NCBI RefSeq assembly: GCF_030848805.1
Contig: NC_092365.1
Location: forward strand, 19,087,049-19,151,048
Length of the DNA: 64,000 bases
Source of the DNA: Temnothorax longispinosus
Lineage: Eukaryota; Arthropoda; Insecta; Hymenoptera; Formicidae
Reading direction: 5' to 3'
In this document: positions 26,538 to 40,440 of the stretch, piece after piece
Layout: each line of letters begins with the position of its first letter
Position numbering within the stretch: position 1 is the first letter of the stretch
The notes under the pieces: model-generated
Told to the model about the DNA's origin: nothing
Databases searched by the model: none
Seen by the model: the letters and a program-made list of their open reading frames with translations, nothing else
Made by a program: the position numbers and the translations under genes

Positions 26538-27116
26538 GTGAAAAGACAGATTAAGAGAAATCAGTCAAACTTATCGCAATCAAATATGTAACAATCTGCA
26601 CGGTGAACATATACGGTCGTAAAATGCTCAGAACGAATTGAACGTTGCAGGACAAGCGACTTCATGACATATACAATGTACATAATCTCCTTCGCGCTTC
26701 TTAGCCATATCCTATCACTTTATAATCCTTGACGTATCCGATATTAAGAAGCTCGTGCATTAGTCAGTCCAAGTACGACATCGACGAGGAGACGGTTAAT
26801 ACTCTGACTTGACCGGCGATCGAAATCTATCGCCGGTACTTCTTAATCCGGGGACGACACCATGCTGAACGTATGGCTACCATTATGCGAGATTGCATCG
26901 TGGCATCACGAGAACGAGGAAGATCGTGTTAAACGCCTCGCGAAGAAGGACCAAACCGACAAAGCGGAAGCGAGAGAACGTCGCGATAAGCACCGACGAC
27001 AAAGTTGTCCGACCACGTCGGGCCAAGTATATTGCAGGTGTCTGATCCTTATCTGCCTTCCTTCTGCTGCCGATCATCTCACTGCTCGCTCGCAGCATCC
27101 CGACCGACGAGTCGAC

Positions 27117-27136
27117 GAGAGAGAGAGAGAGAAAGA

Positions 27137-27173
<37 letters not shown>
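27117..27173 (+). repeat. (GA)n microsatellite
   Basis: Fifty-seven bases of GA with two short interruptions (AAAGAGGGAAAG). It encodes a meaningless Arg-Glu run in one frame. Confidence 0.95.
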
Positions 27174-27176
<3 letters not shown>

Positions 27177-27580
27177 GGCGGTGTGTTCGCGCGATAAAGC
27201 AACTTTCCGTGCGGCAATAAAGCGACAAGCAAGCGGGTGTCGCCCGTAAAACCGAAGGCTATATTTGTTTGGCGCGGTTGCTTTGTATTGTTTATGAGTC
27301 GTTCACCGTGCATCCGAAGTGGCGGAGTCGTCGCCAAGCAGCGGGGCATCCAACTGTCCGCTTCGCCGTACGAGCCGTGAAACGGACTGCGACTGGCTCT
27401 CTCCGTGACTTCATTACGAAAAGATACCTGTCGGAGCAGGATAAACAGTCAATGTGGCGCGAGAGCCTGTTTGTTCCGAGTGTTGAAACATTCTCTCCGC
27501 AATTTCGAGACCGCGTTCCAAATAAGAGCGTCCAGAATTCAATAGTTCGTATAGATTTGTTATCGATTTCTACTAAACTT

Positions 27581-30131
27581 TAGAACATTGCCAGAGATAA
27601 ATTAAACGAATTTCTTATGCTCGTTTATTTGATGCTTTATTAAAAGAATTTGATAATCAAGAAAAAAAAATACATTTATACGTTTATACGGGAAAAAATG
27701 TCTTATTTTATTCATTTTCATAAAAATGTTATTGTAGATTTATACTTAAACTGAAAATATAAAGCATTTGAGGGCAAAATGATGATCGGTCAATTATTAA
27801 AAATAAATAATAAAATTGATAAAATTAGTGATATCTAATCTTATAACTTTTTCTCATCAATACTATTCTGTCATCTTATCATATCCTTGTGCTCATGTAA
27901 TTCGATGTATTTAGCGAGTCCTATTACAATCACTACAAGCATACATTTGCGTCAGTAATGCTGTAACGCTACTTTGAGGACCATTAAAACGATCATCACG
28001 TCCTGAACGCACTTTACCACTCCGTGGACACGACCTGGTTACATCGTGTTCTAATTATCTTGATTTCGCGGTCACGTGCATATCAGATTGTAGTTTATGC
28101 AACATGATGAGCATCATAGTCCACGATTGTATACGAAGTCAAAGCGAACCAAGCAATTCATCATCATACGACAATATGGCTAATCAGTGAAATCTTCGAA
28201 TATTATGTACAACATATATTTTGAATTCACGCAACATATATTTTGAATTCAAGAAATTTCACGCGGCAAGTTTTGCGTGAACTCGATAAATTAATATTAT
28301 TGTATGTAATTCACATATTAAACTTGTATAAATATTCAACGAAATCATGTTGGAAAGTGTAGACGTACAACGGGTATAAAATATTCATCTCATTACCTTT
28401 TTGATAATAGCCCGAGGCGTCGATATTCTTTCTTTAAAATTTTAACGGACATTAAAACGGTTAACGTCACATCGCGTCGCTGGACCGGAAGATCGATGTC
28501 GGATTATGAATAATGCAAAACGGACATTCATGATCTATCCGCTGACAAATAAAAAAGAATGTACCGGACGTTTATTTATTGACAACCGAAATCGTTCTTT
28601 TGCAATATACAACGTTATACCGAACGATCAATAAATTATTTATCCATTGTAGCCGCTACACAGCTATACTGCGCAAGGTTAACCGGTATGGGAGCCGTGA
28701 AAAACTTGGACGCAATTTTTACACCGCCCACCCTGTCCGCTGACAGATTTTTCCAACGTGCCTGCATATTGATCGACCTACGTGCTCGCACAATAATCCG
28801 CGGCTAGAGGAAAGAGTTCGCTCCGCGAAACGGAGCAAGCCCCCGTTGCGACCACGTGCGTGCAAAACAGGCACCGTCATTCTAATATATTTTCATTAGC
28901 TTGTGTTTTAATTAGAACGCTCATTAATGCCTGTCACGATGCGCCCCATCTTTCTCGCGTGCCCTCCTCTCTCTCTCTTTCCCACTCTTTCTTACATTTT
29001 ATACCTATCTTTCGCTCCTTCGCATGTTCGATTTATCTGCCTTCATCAAGCGATCAGAATTCATATTTACATAGTTAGCGTCTGTGATACCCATTGTTAT
29101 AGCAAAACTATTAGGTCTCTCCCATGGTCGCGGCGCATCATTTCGCTCCGCTTACCTTCATTTACTTTTTTTATAACCGGAGCCTTCGAGACGAGACAGT
29201 AATTAACTCTCTGTTACCTTGCAGATTTTTTGCGGCAATTCAGTATATCCGGTAATAATTATTGTAACGCCCGATCTGCTACTCACGGTCCTCTTTAATT
29301 TTACGGATCGATCTCGTTTGCGGCTTTCAAACCGGAAAAATCGATCGCGCTCATGTTTCTCGATAACCTTAGCGTTTTAGTCTCGTTTGTCAGGATTAGA
29401 GAGATTGATGAAAAAGAACATCGAAAAGAGCGATATTAAAATAGAGTACATTAGTAGATTATAACATGATCTCTACAAAACAATAAGCAATAAGATACAC
29501 TAACTTTGATAATGAGTAATTGTTGCGTTATAAAGCATGCGTTTGTATTTTTAAATTGAAAATGCATAGTGCATATATTTTGTTTTAACGTGCTCTCCAG
29601 CTTTTACATCCTTTTAAATCCTCCATCGCTTTAAGCGGATCGCAATTGCGATCTCCATTTTTCCATTTAGTCGGAAAGATGCTAACGTCGCCTAATACAC
29701 CTACCTACATGTACGAACGTTCTCTATGAACGAGACAGATATCAGAAGCTTTCCGACACATATTAGATTGCTCGGCCGTGAATCACGGCTCTCCGCTCGA
29801 ATCAGCTCGAAGGAGGAACCGACATCTCGCCCGCTTCGTCTTTTTCTCTCGGGAAGAATATTTTATGCAAACTCGATGCTCCTCTTCGTGAGAATCGATT
29901 TCTCTCGAAGATAGTCCGAACGAGTGGAATTTAATCAAATTTGAGAAAACAAGTAGCTGCGGCACGTATCCTTCAATAATTAATCTATCGATTTCTCTAG
30001 AACGTACACGTCACTAGCATTTAAAGTAAATCGCTTTAGATCCATTAATTAAATGATTTTACATTTTCGCTGATATATGAAGTATTGTAAAGAGATATTA
30101 TTCGATATATAAAGATAATTTGCTCACATGA
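27581..30131. other. AT-rich stretch with a small GC-richer centre
   Basis: 27580-28700 is AT-rich with a 20-bp duplication listed separately. 28700-29200 is mixed and has a 14-bp CT tract near 28967-28980. 29200-30130 is AT-rich again. No gene seen. Confidence 0.55.
28210..28251 (+). repeat. Two perfect copies of a 20-bp unit
   Basis: CAACATATATTTTGAATTCA occurs at 28210-28229 and 28232-28251, separated by two bases. This looks like a recent local duplication. Confidence 0.95.
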
Positions 30132-30367
30132 AAAGAACAGTTTTGCTGAAGTATCTAACTAGATACAGATCTGAAAATAATTTTGTTGCACCATTAAAAT
30201 ATTATAATTATAGTAGGTCGCTGAAGTATGATGATAATGCTGCAAAAAATTTTGATATTTTAGCAATCAGTTTGAGTGTTCTACATAATTATTTTGATGA
30301 TGCAACAAAATTATTTTCAAATCTGTATCTAGCTAAATTTTTAGATACTTCAGCAAAACCGTTCTTT
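30132..30367. mobile_element. Terminal-inverted-repeat element, MITE-like
   Basis: The left arm at 30132-30190 matches the reverse complement of the right arm at 30301-30367 with two substitutions and one roughly 8-bp insertion on the right. Pairing continues inward in weaker form (CCATTAAAATA opposite TATTTTGATGA). The word GCTGAAGTAT occurs at 30145-30154 and 30220-30229, and inverted at 30345-30354. The outer limits may reach about 30121-30376, where the flanks still pair loosely. The open frame across it (30128-30421) is a by-product of the repeat. No transposase is present and the target duplication is not clear. Confidence 0.7.
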
Positions 30368-31079
30368 CCGTGCAGCTATCATTGGAATATTGTGTTTTAC
30401 AGAATAGAGGTAATGAGATAAGTTCGTCGAGTAAACCTTTATCGATTCGCATTGACCCACAATCGTGTGCATAGTATATAGATATCCCCGGAGCACACCG
30501 ACGAGAATTTATTCCGGGGCAACGGTACTCGCGCAAAATGATTTGGTGTTTCATCAACTCGTCGAGCTGATTCAGCAGTTGTCACCGGCTGATACCGCGC
30601 ATCAAGGCAAAAGATATGCACGATGGATGCTGTCGTGCCGCTCTGCGATCCGGTCATACCTGACCAAGCTGCTCGGCACTCGGTGAAGCCGAGTGCTCTG
30701 TCTCCCGTCCGTCCTAAATCAAGGGTAGTTGACGGACGCAGGACAGTCTGCGTGGAACTTGCGGGTCACCTGTCCACGTAGGCTATCCCGGCCGTTAAAT
30801 CATCGCCGCTGGACTCTCCCCCTTCTTCCATCTTGCGCGCGCCCGTGCAGCTGGTCTACCACGGTCCTCGTCCCCACCGATCTGCACGGGCCGTACCGCC
30901 AAAGTGCCGCACCCGGCTCTTCCCTCCTTCGCGTATGAGGAATAGTACTGGGGCTGCTTTTGATTTAGCGGAATATGCTGCTGGCACTGACGACTCGCTC
31001 CCATTACCCGTTCTCATAACCCTTCCAGCTTGCGCACACCCCACGCGATCTGCTGCCCTTAGTGACACCCCTTCCTTTC

Positions 31080-31122
<43 letters not shown>

Positions 31123-32600
31123 TATGCCGGTCCAGCATAGCCTTGCCTGGTCTCGCTTCACCTCTCTTCGCTTCGCCTCGTCTCGTCGAGCGAGACCTTT
31201 AATTAATGGTCCGGCTCATTTTGCCGGCATGAACGGTGCGAAAAATTATGCGCTTTTGAATACGGATGAACTCCGTAACCGGCGGCGCTCCGTTCCAGAT
31301 TCCTCGTGTCTCGTTTCTCGGTGAATTTCTCCGGGTTTCGCGCCTGTATTGGGCGTGAGAGCGCTTCGTGTCGTGATTGATCGTTCTCGCGACCGGTCTG
31401 GCGGAGACCTCCATGGTTTTATGCAGTTTTACGGGACGAGCGATTCGTTAGCTGAGACGAGTGGACAAGTGGATGGTAGAAATCGTAAAAGCAGATTTGT
31501 CAAGGCCATTGAGAATTGGCGTTGCTAGTTTTAGTACGGTTCGTCGCTTGATTGATGACAGAAGTGAGCCCGCGCGACGGACTTCTAACGGCCGAAAGAT
31601 AAATGGTAGCGTTTGCGCATTCACAAATGTCGCATCTAACTCCAATTTCATCTAGCGATAATATTTATATTGAATAGTACAGAAGTGCCGTACATATTTC
31701 TATGCTAAAACAATTTGATATTGGACTACGAGTAATCATAAAAACAAGTAGATACGGAAGTCTACTGAAAGTGCGTTAAAATAAAATCGGCTTTGACATC
31801 ACGACGTAATCGGGAAATTGCATTTCGCGAAAGGATTAAAAATATTCCACGCCGGAAATTACTAATTCTGGAGCGTCTTCCGTGATAAGCGCGGCTGCTT
31901 TCCGTTGCAGCAAATTGGTGGCCGACGTTTATTCGTAATTTGCGAGAGGACAAGGTGAAATCGTCATCTACGACGGCACGAGCCGGAAATAAGTGGTGGA
32001 AGCTGCGGGAAATAAGAAAGGTTTCTTGGGATAACAAACAGCGAAAAGTGGTGAGTTGTTCCAGAAGAAGGAAAGGTGGAAAGAGAGGGAGGTTCTGAAA
32101 AGGGGGGAGGCAAGGCGAGAGACATCGCCGCAATTCCCATTCAAATTAATGCAAACGGTCCCCGCTGCCAGGGCCAAAAGGAGGATTCCGCCCACATTTT
32201 TTCCCCTCCGTGCGGTTGCAATGATGAACATTTGCGTCACGCCATTCTTCGAAACCGAGAGACGGAACGAGTCTGCCCGTTCCGTCCACACGAAGTCGCC
32301 TCAAGAAATATCTCATTTCTCGTGAGATTTTTGCATAACGCGACCCAGAGCCGGAGCAAAACGAAACAAACGTATTACACTTTGAGCAACGTCAGCCAAA
32401 AAAATTTTTCGAAAAACAGACATACATATAAGATAATATCGTTTCGTGTCGCGGATTGTTTTCGACGTTTATATGAGGGGATATTCAATTGCCCGCAAAT
32501 CTCATCGGCACTAGCTATGACACAAATGACGGCAAAGCCATAACCGTGAATTAATTTAATGCGCGCACAACCGCGAAACTGTCACACGGTAACGATCGTG
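30368..32600. other. GC-rich island with a CT microsatellite, then mixed DNA
   Basis: 30540-31460 is GC-rich with overlapping frames on both strands and a short hairpin (GCACTCGG/CCGAGTGC, 30676-30696). 31650-32600 is mixed, with purine-rich stretches near 32060-32110. No protein or RNA gene is recognised. Confidence 0.5.
31079..31122 (+). repeat. (CT)n microsatellite
   Basis: Forty-four bases of CT with interruptions CCC and GTC. Confidence 0.95.
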
Positions 32601-35600
32601 AGTATTATAGAGAACGCGCGCACTATTTGCGTAGAGTGAATAATTCATAGGAGTATTGGCATTTTTCCATCGTCGTCATATACGATGCTTATTGAAGTAA
32701 CCGGTTTACGCTCCAAATGCGAATAGCATCCGAATGCATATGATATTCCGACAACGCGGGATAACAACAGCTATAGTAATGATTCATAAACTCGCAATTA
32801 AAGAGAGCTAATTCGTAGAATAGAAGCGTATATATACTATAAATTATTATATTAGTTTTCTTTTTCTCTGCGTCCCCTCCCCCCAATTACAATTGGTATT
32901 TAATTGCATATAGTATGAATATAAATACAAAAAAAATATATATATTGTTATCCAATCAATATATTTAATAGCATTTAAAATTTACCACAGTGCATTACTT
33001 AACTCATGTTATTTTACGCTTGCAAGGCTGTTCTGTAATTTCTAATATCGACGTTAAACAAGTTCAAGATTTATGTGTGAGTGACATTTATCGGGAATCC
33101 CAATTATGCACGATCAACGAGCTATGCAATCTATCGTTTCCTTCGCCCGTCTGTTCGTCTGCTTGCTCGTATGAATATCACGCTATGTCCCATGTCGATC
33201 AACTCGTGTTGTTTCCTATAGGATGACGCTAATGTGTCATAGTTAACTACTGCGGTTTATTTATTTACAGGTCTGCAGAGACAATCGTGACGCATACTAC
33301 ATGAAACGCAAAAGTGTTCTTGTTATCGAGATTTACAGAATTATAAATTTTATAGATTGATTAATACGTCTAATTAATATATTTACATACAAACCTTTTA
33401 AGTATGTATACATTAAGGTATGTATGTATATAAGGTAAGATACATCAAATTTTGCTTTGAGAAATATTTAGTTGATACATAATACAAATAATTAGCTAAT
33501 TAACGTAATTAAGGTACGTTAATATTATTGATCGTACAACGTATCTACATACTGCGATTCATATTTACTTTGATTAGCACTGTACACGCTTTCGTTGTCA
33601 AAGTCCAAAGGATTAATCTTTTACTGCCTAAGGCCAGTATTTGCTTTTCGAGAAGCTGAGTTTGCTGGATTACGCACAGAAACCGCGCGAAGATACACTT
33701 CGAAACTGTCTACGCTGAAAATTAAGCCGAGCAGTAAAGCAGCAATAGTGCGCTGAGACGAAAACTGCAACTCGTAAACAGAGGAACAGCGTACTCAAAG
33801 TGCAATTGGTATATCCATATTTATTTTGCGAAACTACCGTGGTTAAATAAACTCGAAAATTTTATATACAGTTATACAGTCGATCGATCACTATTATAGA
33901 CAACATTCGCATAAACATGTATTTTATTCCGGCGAAAAAATACGTTGACGAAAAACGATGTAGGTTGAAGGGGAATAATTCGAAAGGACACTGCATTAAT
34001 GTAATGACAAAGCACCTGACAAAGGGATGTCTTTCACTGTACAAATACGTGAATTAAAAAAGGATATTTAATCGCGCTAATTGTCAAACAAGACTCGCGT
34101 GCGCTCATACGAGTATCCTGATCCTTTAAAGCGCACGCCAAATATTAATTATGAGAGTATGACATTCACATATTCGCCCGGAATCAATTATACTCGTAAT
34201 AAAAATGTGCGGTGATGAAAAAGTTTCTACACGTTTCACTCACCGTACATGGACATACGTTAAAAGTGCATAATAAAAAGCACGCGCTTAAATTGAGTTT
34301 TATATTTTTCTGAAATATTGCCATGTATGAAAATCCTATACGATAAAACGTGACAATTTTCTTCTTTTTACATAAACATAACGTACAATTAGTACAATAA
34401 CTAATTTAAGAATCCTACAAATACTTTGTCAAACTAATATATTTACTTAGGTAACCGTTAATAATTATAAATTAAATAAAAAATATTTAGACATATATGT
34501 ATATATTTGTGTGTGCTCATTCAGTTTTATTTAAATTTGTCTGTTCAGAATTTAACAGATCCATGTAATATACAAATATAAATAACACAAATTTAAATAT
34601 TATAAATAAAATTGCTGTTAATAAGTTTTCATATATTTTGATCAAATCACACGATAAAATTATTATAGAATTAAACTAAATACACTGCGGAAAAAAGAAT
34701 CAATTTTAAGAAGTGATATCGCGAAAATACAAGTTTGTATTGCAATCAACGCAGATTATTTCGTTGCGAAGAATACCGCGAGTTGATCAAAGGTAATCAA
34801 ACGTGAATTTCCCCTCGCGAAATCGCGCATACGTTTATTCGAGACTCCACATATCCCTCGGGGTGCATAAATCGAAAAAAAAAAGAAAGCGAAATATAAG
34901 ACCGTTCCGCAGACCGAGCAACGGCGTGCCCGCTAATTTCCCTAATTTCGCTAATAAATTGTCTGGCGTAAAAATTCCCAGGTGGATTGTAAAGGTATTA
35001 ATTTCTTCCGTGATCCTGGAATCCCCATCTGTTCCTTCTTCCCATCCGCTTTTCCCAAGATACACGTTCGTGCTCCTGCATAGCCGTTGTCAAAAGAGAG
35101 GAAGTAACACGTTGCGCGAGACAAAGACGAAAACGGGATTGCCGCAAAAGAGCACTTTTGTATTATATTATATATGTTTTATATTATAGTTATAAATTAC
35201 ATGTTTCGAGTGTCCACAACCGCGTCGGGGAAAGCGCGGCAAGAGCGAACACGGAGACTGGTGGCGCGGTAAATTGAATCCAAAATAAGAAGCACGTCGA
35301 GACGACAGCATTCTGCGTTCCGGTTTGCGGTTTCGCGAAGTGTTCTTCGCGAAATTATGCTTGCAATTATGCCGCGAACCAGACTGCCCGTCCCTGTGCG
35401 CGTCCAAATATTTCAGCCCAAGTCGCCACCGACGTGAGCACGGGTGCGCGTTAGATATTAGTGAAAAGCGTTGCGCTGCGGTCAGACGCAGTGGTCGCCG
35501 CCAGACGTTGGTGACTTTTTCTACTCGCGACGGCTATTTCTACCTGTCCGCTCCATGCTCGACTGCTAATTTTTAAATCTCGCCTGCGCAATAACGATCG

Positions 35601-36480
35601 AAAGTTGTTAGGATAAATATCGAAAGTCTTTCCCTCGACATTTTGAAAAGAATCAATTGTAAAAGAGCAATACATATACATATATATATATACACACATC
35701 ATATTAAAGTCTTAAAAGTGAAAGTGGTGACACAGTTTTTGGCTTTTCAAAAAGAGAAGCAAATATTAATATATTTTGGGGGTTTTTATTTTATAAAAAT
35801 ATCTAAAATGTACTTTAATTATTTTTAAACATTTGTAACTCCCTTTTATTGGATATTATATTTAATTTAATGTTATTTTATTTATATTCGCATATTCTGC
35901 TAATATACAGAACGGTCATGATATTTGTGAATTAGGGTAATGAATATCGTGTTACTGTAAAGATATATATTGAATGCTGCAAAATCATAAATATACTTTG
36001 TGTTTTATATTTTCTGCCACATAATATTTTATACGTTTCGTACCAAGCATCGGACTTTTCTCACCACAAATTTTGAGGGTAAGCAGAATGAATCATCCTT
36101 TATGTCTTCCCCTTTCCAAGACACACTAACGAATTGCGTGTTAAATGCCCGCGAGAAATCACAAAAAACATCTGCATACGAGAAAATTTTTCTGGCGCGG
36201 AATTCTAGTAGCATAATTCTTTCTGCTCGTTATCAAGAGAAAGCTGCAACATTTCCGTTGGAAAATTATCATATCTGGCTCTGATATTAAAAGCATAATT
36301 ACTAAATAATTAGAAAAATTAATTTTTGTCTATCTTCTTATCTTAAATTTTATGAGTATTTTATTGAGTATTTTATGAGACCGTTAATAACAGAAATGGA
36401 TAAGTTTATTGGTATTCTTGACACATAGCTATTGAAAAAGAAAGCTTTCCAATGGTAAGAAAACTTATCTCGTCAATATG
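32601..36480. other. Long AT-rich stretch with one GC-richer block
   Basis: 32600-34790 and 35590-36480 are very AT-rich. The block at 34800-35580 is richer in CG. ATTAACGTA/TACGTTAAT form a 9-bp inverted repeat near 33502-33526. A 12-bp pair GAGTATTTTATT/GAGTATTTTATG lies near 36354-36377. Nothing coding. Confidence 0.55.
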
Positions 36481-39400
36481 CAAAGAACGACAGATTAAAT
36501 TGCGAGTTGTTACTCGCAGGTCGAATCGTGCTTTGTGTGCACGAGATAATCGAAGTGTTAAACTTCGCCCTTAAAATTTAATTTCGCGCTCCAAAACTCC
36601 AGAACAACGTTCCAACGAAATTTCCCGAACGCGGTGTAAATTCTGCCGAAATGGAAGAAAGCCACGAATGACCTACATATTGCTTTTGGCGGAAGAGCCT
36701 TTATTATAATTTTCCGGTGGTAGTTTTAGTTCGGCAGCGGTGATGGTGGGCGTCACGCGGCCATCAATTTCGCGTGACCAGCATAGAATCCCCGGGGAAG
36801 GGGCGGGAGATGAAAGGGGATAATTCCGAATATTCTCTGGTATAGCGAATAAATGAGAGATTAAGCGTGATCTAATTAATGAACACTTTCATTAGACTTT
36901 CTTTCGGTAGCTTCATGGAATTAATTTCCCGTAGACGATCATCGTGTTTCTGCGACTCGCAAATATATGTACGATGCTTTGTCGGGAGGTTTTACATGGA
37001 TGCACGGAAATAGGAGGAAAGCTGTGGTACATGGAACTCGTTTTTACCATGGCGACGTCGAATCGAGATAAGAAATGTCATTTCCCCAAGACAATGGGCG
37101 TATCATTATCTACCATGTACAAAATGAACCAACCGAGAATATAAGTACACCGCCGAGTGTACTACTCTTTCTTTTCTTAAAAAAAAAAACGTGCAAGAAC
37201 CTAAGAAAAATTTGGCGACTTTTCCCTAAGACAAGTTAAGCTGCTGTCTCAATGAAAATAAAAATGCTGTTATGTTTTCTGTTATCAAAAATTCAAAGTA
37301 AATGTAAATTAAATATTGCTTAAAATATCTCGTGAATGTAACTTTATCAAGAACAATTCTTCTCGTTAATTCGATTAGTTTTATCTATATAACACATCAG
37401 ATTCTTATTTAAAGTCTTTGACATCCTGCTTAATCGCTTTTACGTAAAGTCGGGCGACCATCCTTTCGTTTCATGTTGAGAAAAGCTGCTGCGTAACAAA
37501 AATCGGGAAACTTTCTGTCTAGGAATAAAAGCATGATGAGGTTCCTTTATTGAAGACTGCCAATGGATTAACAACGCCGACTCGTCTGTAGCGAGCCGCA
37601 CAAAGTGCCGGACACGCTCAAAGCCTATGGCTACTTCGGCAAATACAAAGGTTACGCACAATGGAGTGGCTACTGGTCTCGGAGGGACTCGACGGCGTCC
37701 CTGGAAGGTCCAGTTATAGCGGGTGTTGGACGGTGATACTACCAAGCTAGCTTGAAGGCAAGGGTTGTGCGTAGCGGCGTTGGTCAAAGGCTGTCATCCC
37801 GCGCAAGTGTTACCACCTGTCATCGCCAGGCTATTTGCGAGTTTCGTGCCGTAGAACGTAATCCACGAGTACAAAAGCGCGGCTCAAACATCAGACATGA
37901 TTTGACGCCTCATGCAAACACCTCCATCTTCCATCTCCATCATCAATTAACATAAAATGTACGCAGCATGATCATTTAAAGATTAAACGGTCAAACATGT
38001 AACTACGCACGAATACTGTGTACATATATATAAAAAAGGGTAAATGTAAACATTAAACAAATCAAGCTTATTGATGTGTATACTGCCAAAATTGTATACG
38101 CCTATATACAGAATTATGTGCCCCACTCACGTGTTTGTTTCAAGGTATTTAAACCCACTCCATCATTGAATTCTCTATACAATTGAAATTCTGACATGGG
38201 CAAGAGGAACGCATTAACTAATGACGATCAGCCGGATACATGGCATCGTCCCCTTGTGATTGATTACGGCCATATAAAAACCGGCAACGTTGGAAAAGCT
38301 CTCGCGAGGCAAAATAAAAATTCTGCGCCACCTAATAAATACGTCGTGCGCGTATCGATCGCCGCGAGTTGGCAAACGATTGCGTCGGCTGTTCGGACGG
38401 ATACGTTCATTAAATGTCGTACATCAACGACTGCCTACGACTCGCTGACAGCAGATTGCGCTCCGCAATCACCGTATTCAGCTGATTATCATCGCGTTAA
38501 ACCAAGTTAATTTGCGTATCTATCGACTGGTTCCTACGTGTGCAAAACACGCGGAGTTGCTCGCGGAAAGGCAAAGAGAATGTCGCCGGCGTGTGTGCGT
38601 GGCGCGTACCCTCGTATTTGTATGATGGTGGAGCGCGGACTAACGACGGATCACCATAGGCGGGCCCTGCCATTGTGCGATTGATTTCAGACACGTCAAT
38701 GTGCGGCTCCGCAGGATGGAAAGCCGCGTCCGTGCCGGCGAGAATCGCGGCGGTCGCCGCCGCAATTGCTACCAGCCTCGGTCTACGTCGCGTTACAATG
38801 GTGAGCGACGGCGGGCTTTGTCATTAATTAATTCGCGAATGCAATATTAATGGTAAGTAATCAGCCGCGCCTGGACTGCGCGCCCGTGGAAATCACCTAT
38901 TACAATTACTAATTGCATGCGTCGGACTAGCGAAGCGTGGCTGGTCGCCGATCTAAATACACAGGGATCTGTGTGTGAACGCTGGCTCGCAGCGCGCCCG
39001 GAAATAGGGCTTACGGTCGGTTATCCATTACCGAATTATATTAACATCATAATTAAAAGAAAATAACGTTAATCGAATAGAGAGAAATCGATTTCGCCTG
39101 CGTTCATGTAGAAAAAAAAAAAGAAGAACGATTTCTCCAGATGAAAGCAACTGGATAAGTAGCGACGAGTAGAGGAATTACAAGCCTCGCGAAATTGATC
39201 GAAAATACGAATTACGAAGCGCGGAATCGGCTAATAACTCGGTCGGAACATTGGGCAATTAGTGACAAATTTTAATTAGACTGCCGCAAACGAGACTCCT
39301 CGTTATCACGTACAATAGTTCCCCGTTTGAGCGTTCGTCGATTCTTCGATCGTAGCTGCGGGCTGAAGCGCGGCGACAGGTTATTCGAAGCTTTTATAAT

Positions 39401-40440
39401 ATCCAACGCGAGTTCGGGCTTTGTACGACTCTGTCGGACTCCAGAGGATTTTCGCCCCTCTCTTCGAAGGGACCAGGCTTAATGGTGGCTTTGAAGCGTT
39501 TCATCGTTTGATGGGTTTGGCAATGCCGTAATACGCCATGGCAACAGCCGCTTTAGACCATCATCATCGCTGACTTCCATCATCATGCCTTTTAGTTCGA
39601 TTCGTCTATGAGCTGGATCAAGCCGTGCGGCAGCAGTAAAATACTCCGACAACAATACTCAGCCAGAATATCGCGTTCAGACGTTATTCAGGTCTTTGTG
39701 AACTCGAGCAATTCGCTAATGAGGCGCGTCGTAATGCCAACTGCATTAAAACGATCGGCTATTATCTGTCTGTCTCTCATAAGTACTTGGTAATACTTTA
39801 TAATGACCGATTGCCGCATAAAAGCCCTCCGTCCACTCCGTTTTCATCGCAAATCTCTCAATTTTCCGCGGCTCCATAATAAGCGATGCAGATCTTGAGA
39901 TCTATAATCATATCGTTGAACCGCAAATCTGTTTACACGTCGAAGAAAGATTGCTTATCAGATGGAATTTAATTAATCCATTAACCGCGATTAACTCGAC
40001 GCAGTAAGTTAAGCGTGAGATGAAATCGTTGAAAAGATATAAGATACCGGAAGTTCGACATTACTTATCTAACGAATCGCTCTTATTAATTAAACAAAAA
40101 AAAAGATTATTTCTCCATGTAGTTAAAAATGTAGAATGTAGAAGAACACATAAAAATAAAAAATATATTTCTTTATAGATTTTAATAATCCTATTCTCTG
40201 TTTGTCTCTTTTTCTCTACTCTCCTCTTTATAGACACTATTAATTAAGCAGATATTGATCGTAGGTCTTAAAAAAATGCGAAACTAAATGTGTTCAAATA
40301 AATATTGATAATGAAAAACCTTCCTTCAGAATTTCCTTTCAGAAAATATAGATCTATCCTGCAACTTTGATTCGTTATAAATATTAAAATTGAAATGTAA
40401 AATATTGAAGTATGGAGACTAATAGGTTCGATATTTTAAT
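36481..40440. other. Mixed non-coding stretch
   Basis: GC-richer pieces lie at 36490-37150, 37440-37900 and 38190-39480. A 104-codon ATG frame at 38196-38510 has a favourable start context (GAC before ATGG) but no recognisable domain; see the rejected list. A G-rich motif near 36794 is listed separately. Confidence 0.45.
36794..36819 (+). other. G-quadruplex-like motif
   Basis: G-tracts at 36794-36797, 36800-36803, 36805-36807 and 36816-36819 with loops of 2, 1 and 8 bases. The last loop is slightly longer than the strict rule allows. Confidence 0.4.

Larger units (their letters stand above)
24341..27580. other. GC-richer stretch with chance open frames
   Basis: Islands at about 24490-25000 and 26160-27550 flank an AT-rich middle. 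The frames at 24360-24875 and 26862-27197 both start at real ATGs but resemble no family and run through Ser/Leu/Pro-rich or GA-repeat sequence; see the rejected list. ACCGGCGAT/ATCGCCGGT form a 9-bp inverted repeat near 26811-26838. Confidence 0.45.

Noticed and set aside
26862..27197. 111-codon ATG frame with a charged N-terminal half
   Set aside because: Start context is good and a CAG|GTGTCT donor-like site occurs inside, but it then runs into the GA microsatellite and nothing identifies a protein.
30128..30421. 97-codon frame
   Set aside because: Lies almost wholly inside the inverted-repeat element and is a by-product of its AT-rich arms.
38196..38510. 104-codon ATG frame with strong start context
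   Set aside because: Plausible-looking composition but no domain, no signal peptide and no promoter with initiator. Worth a transcript check only.
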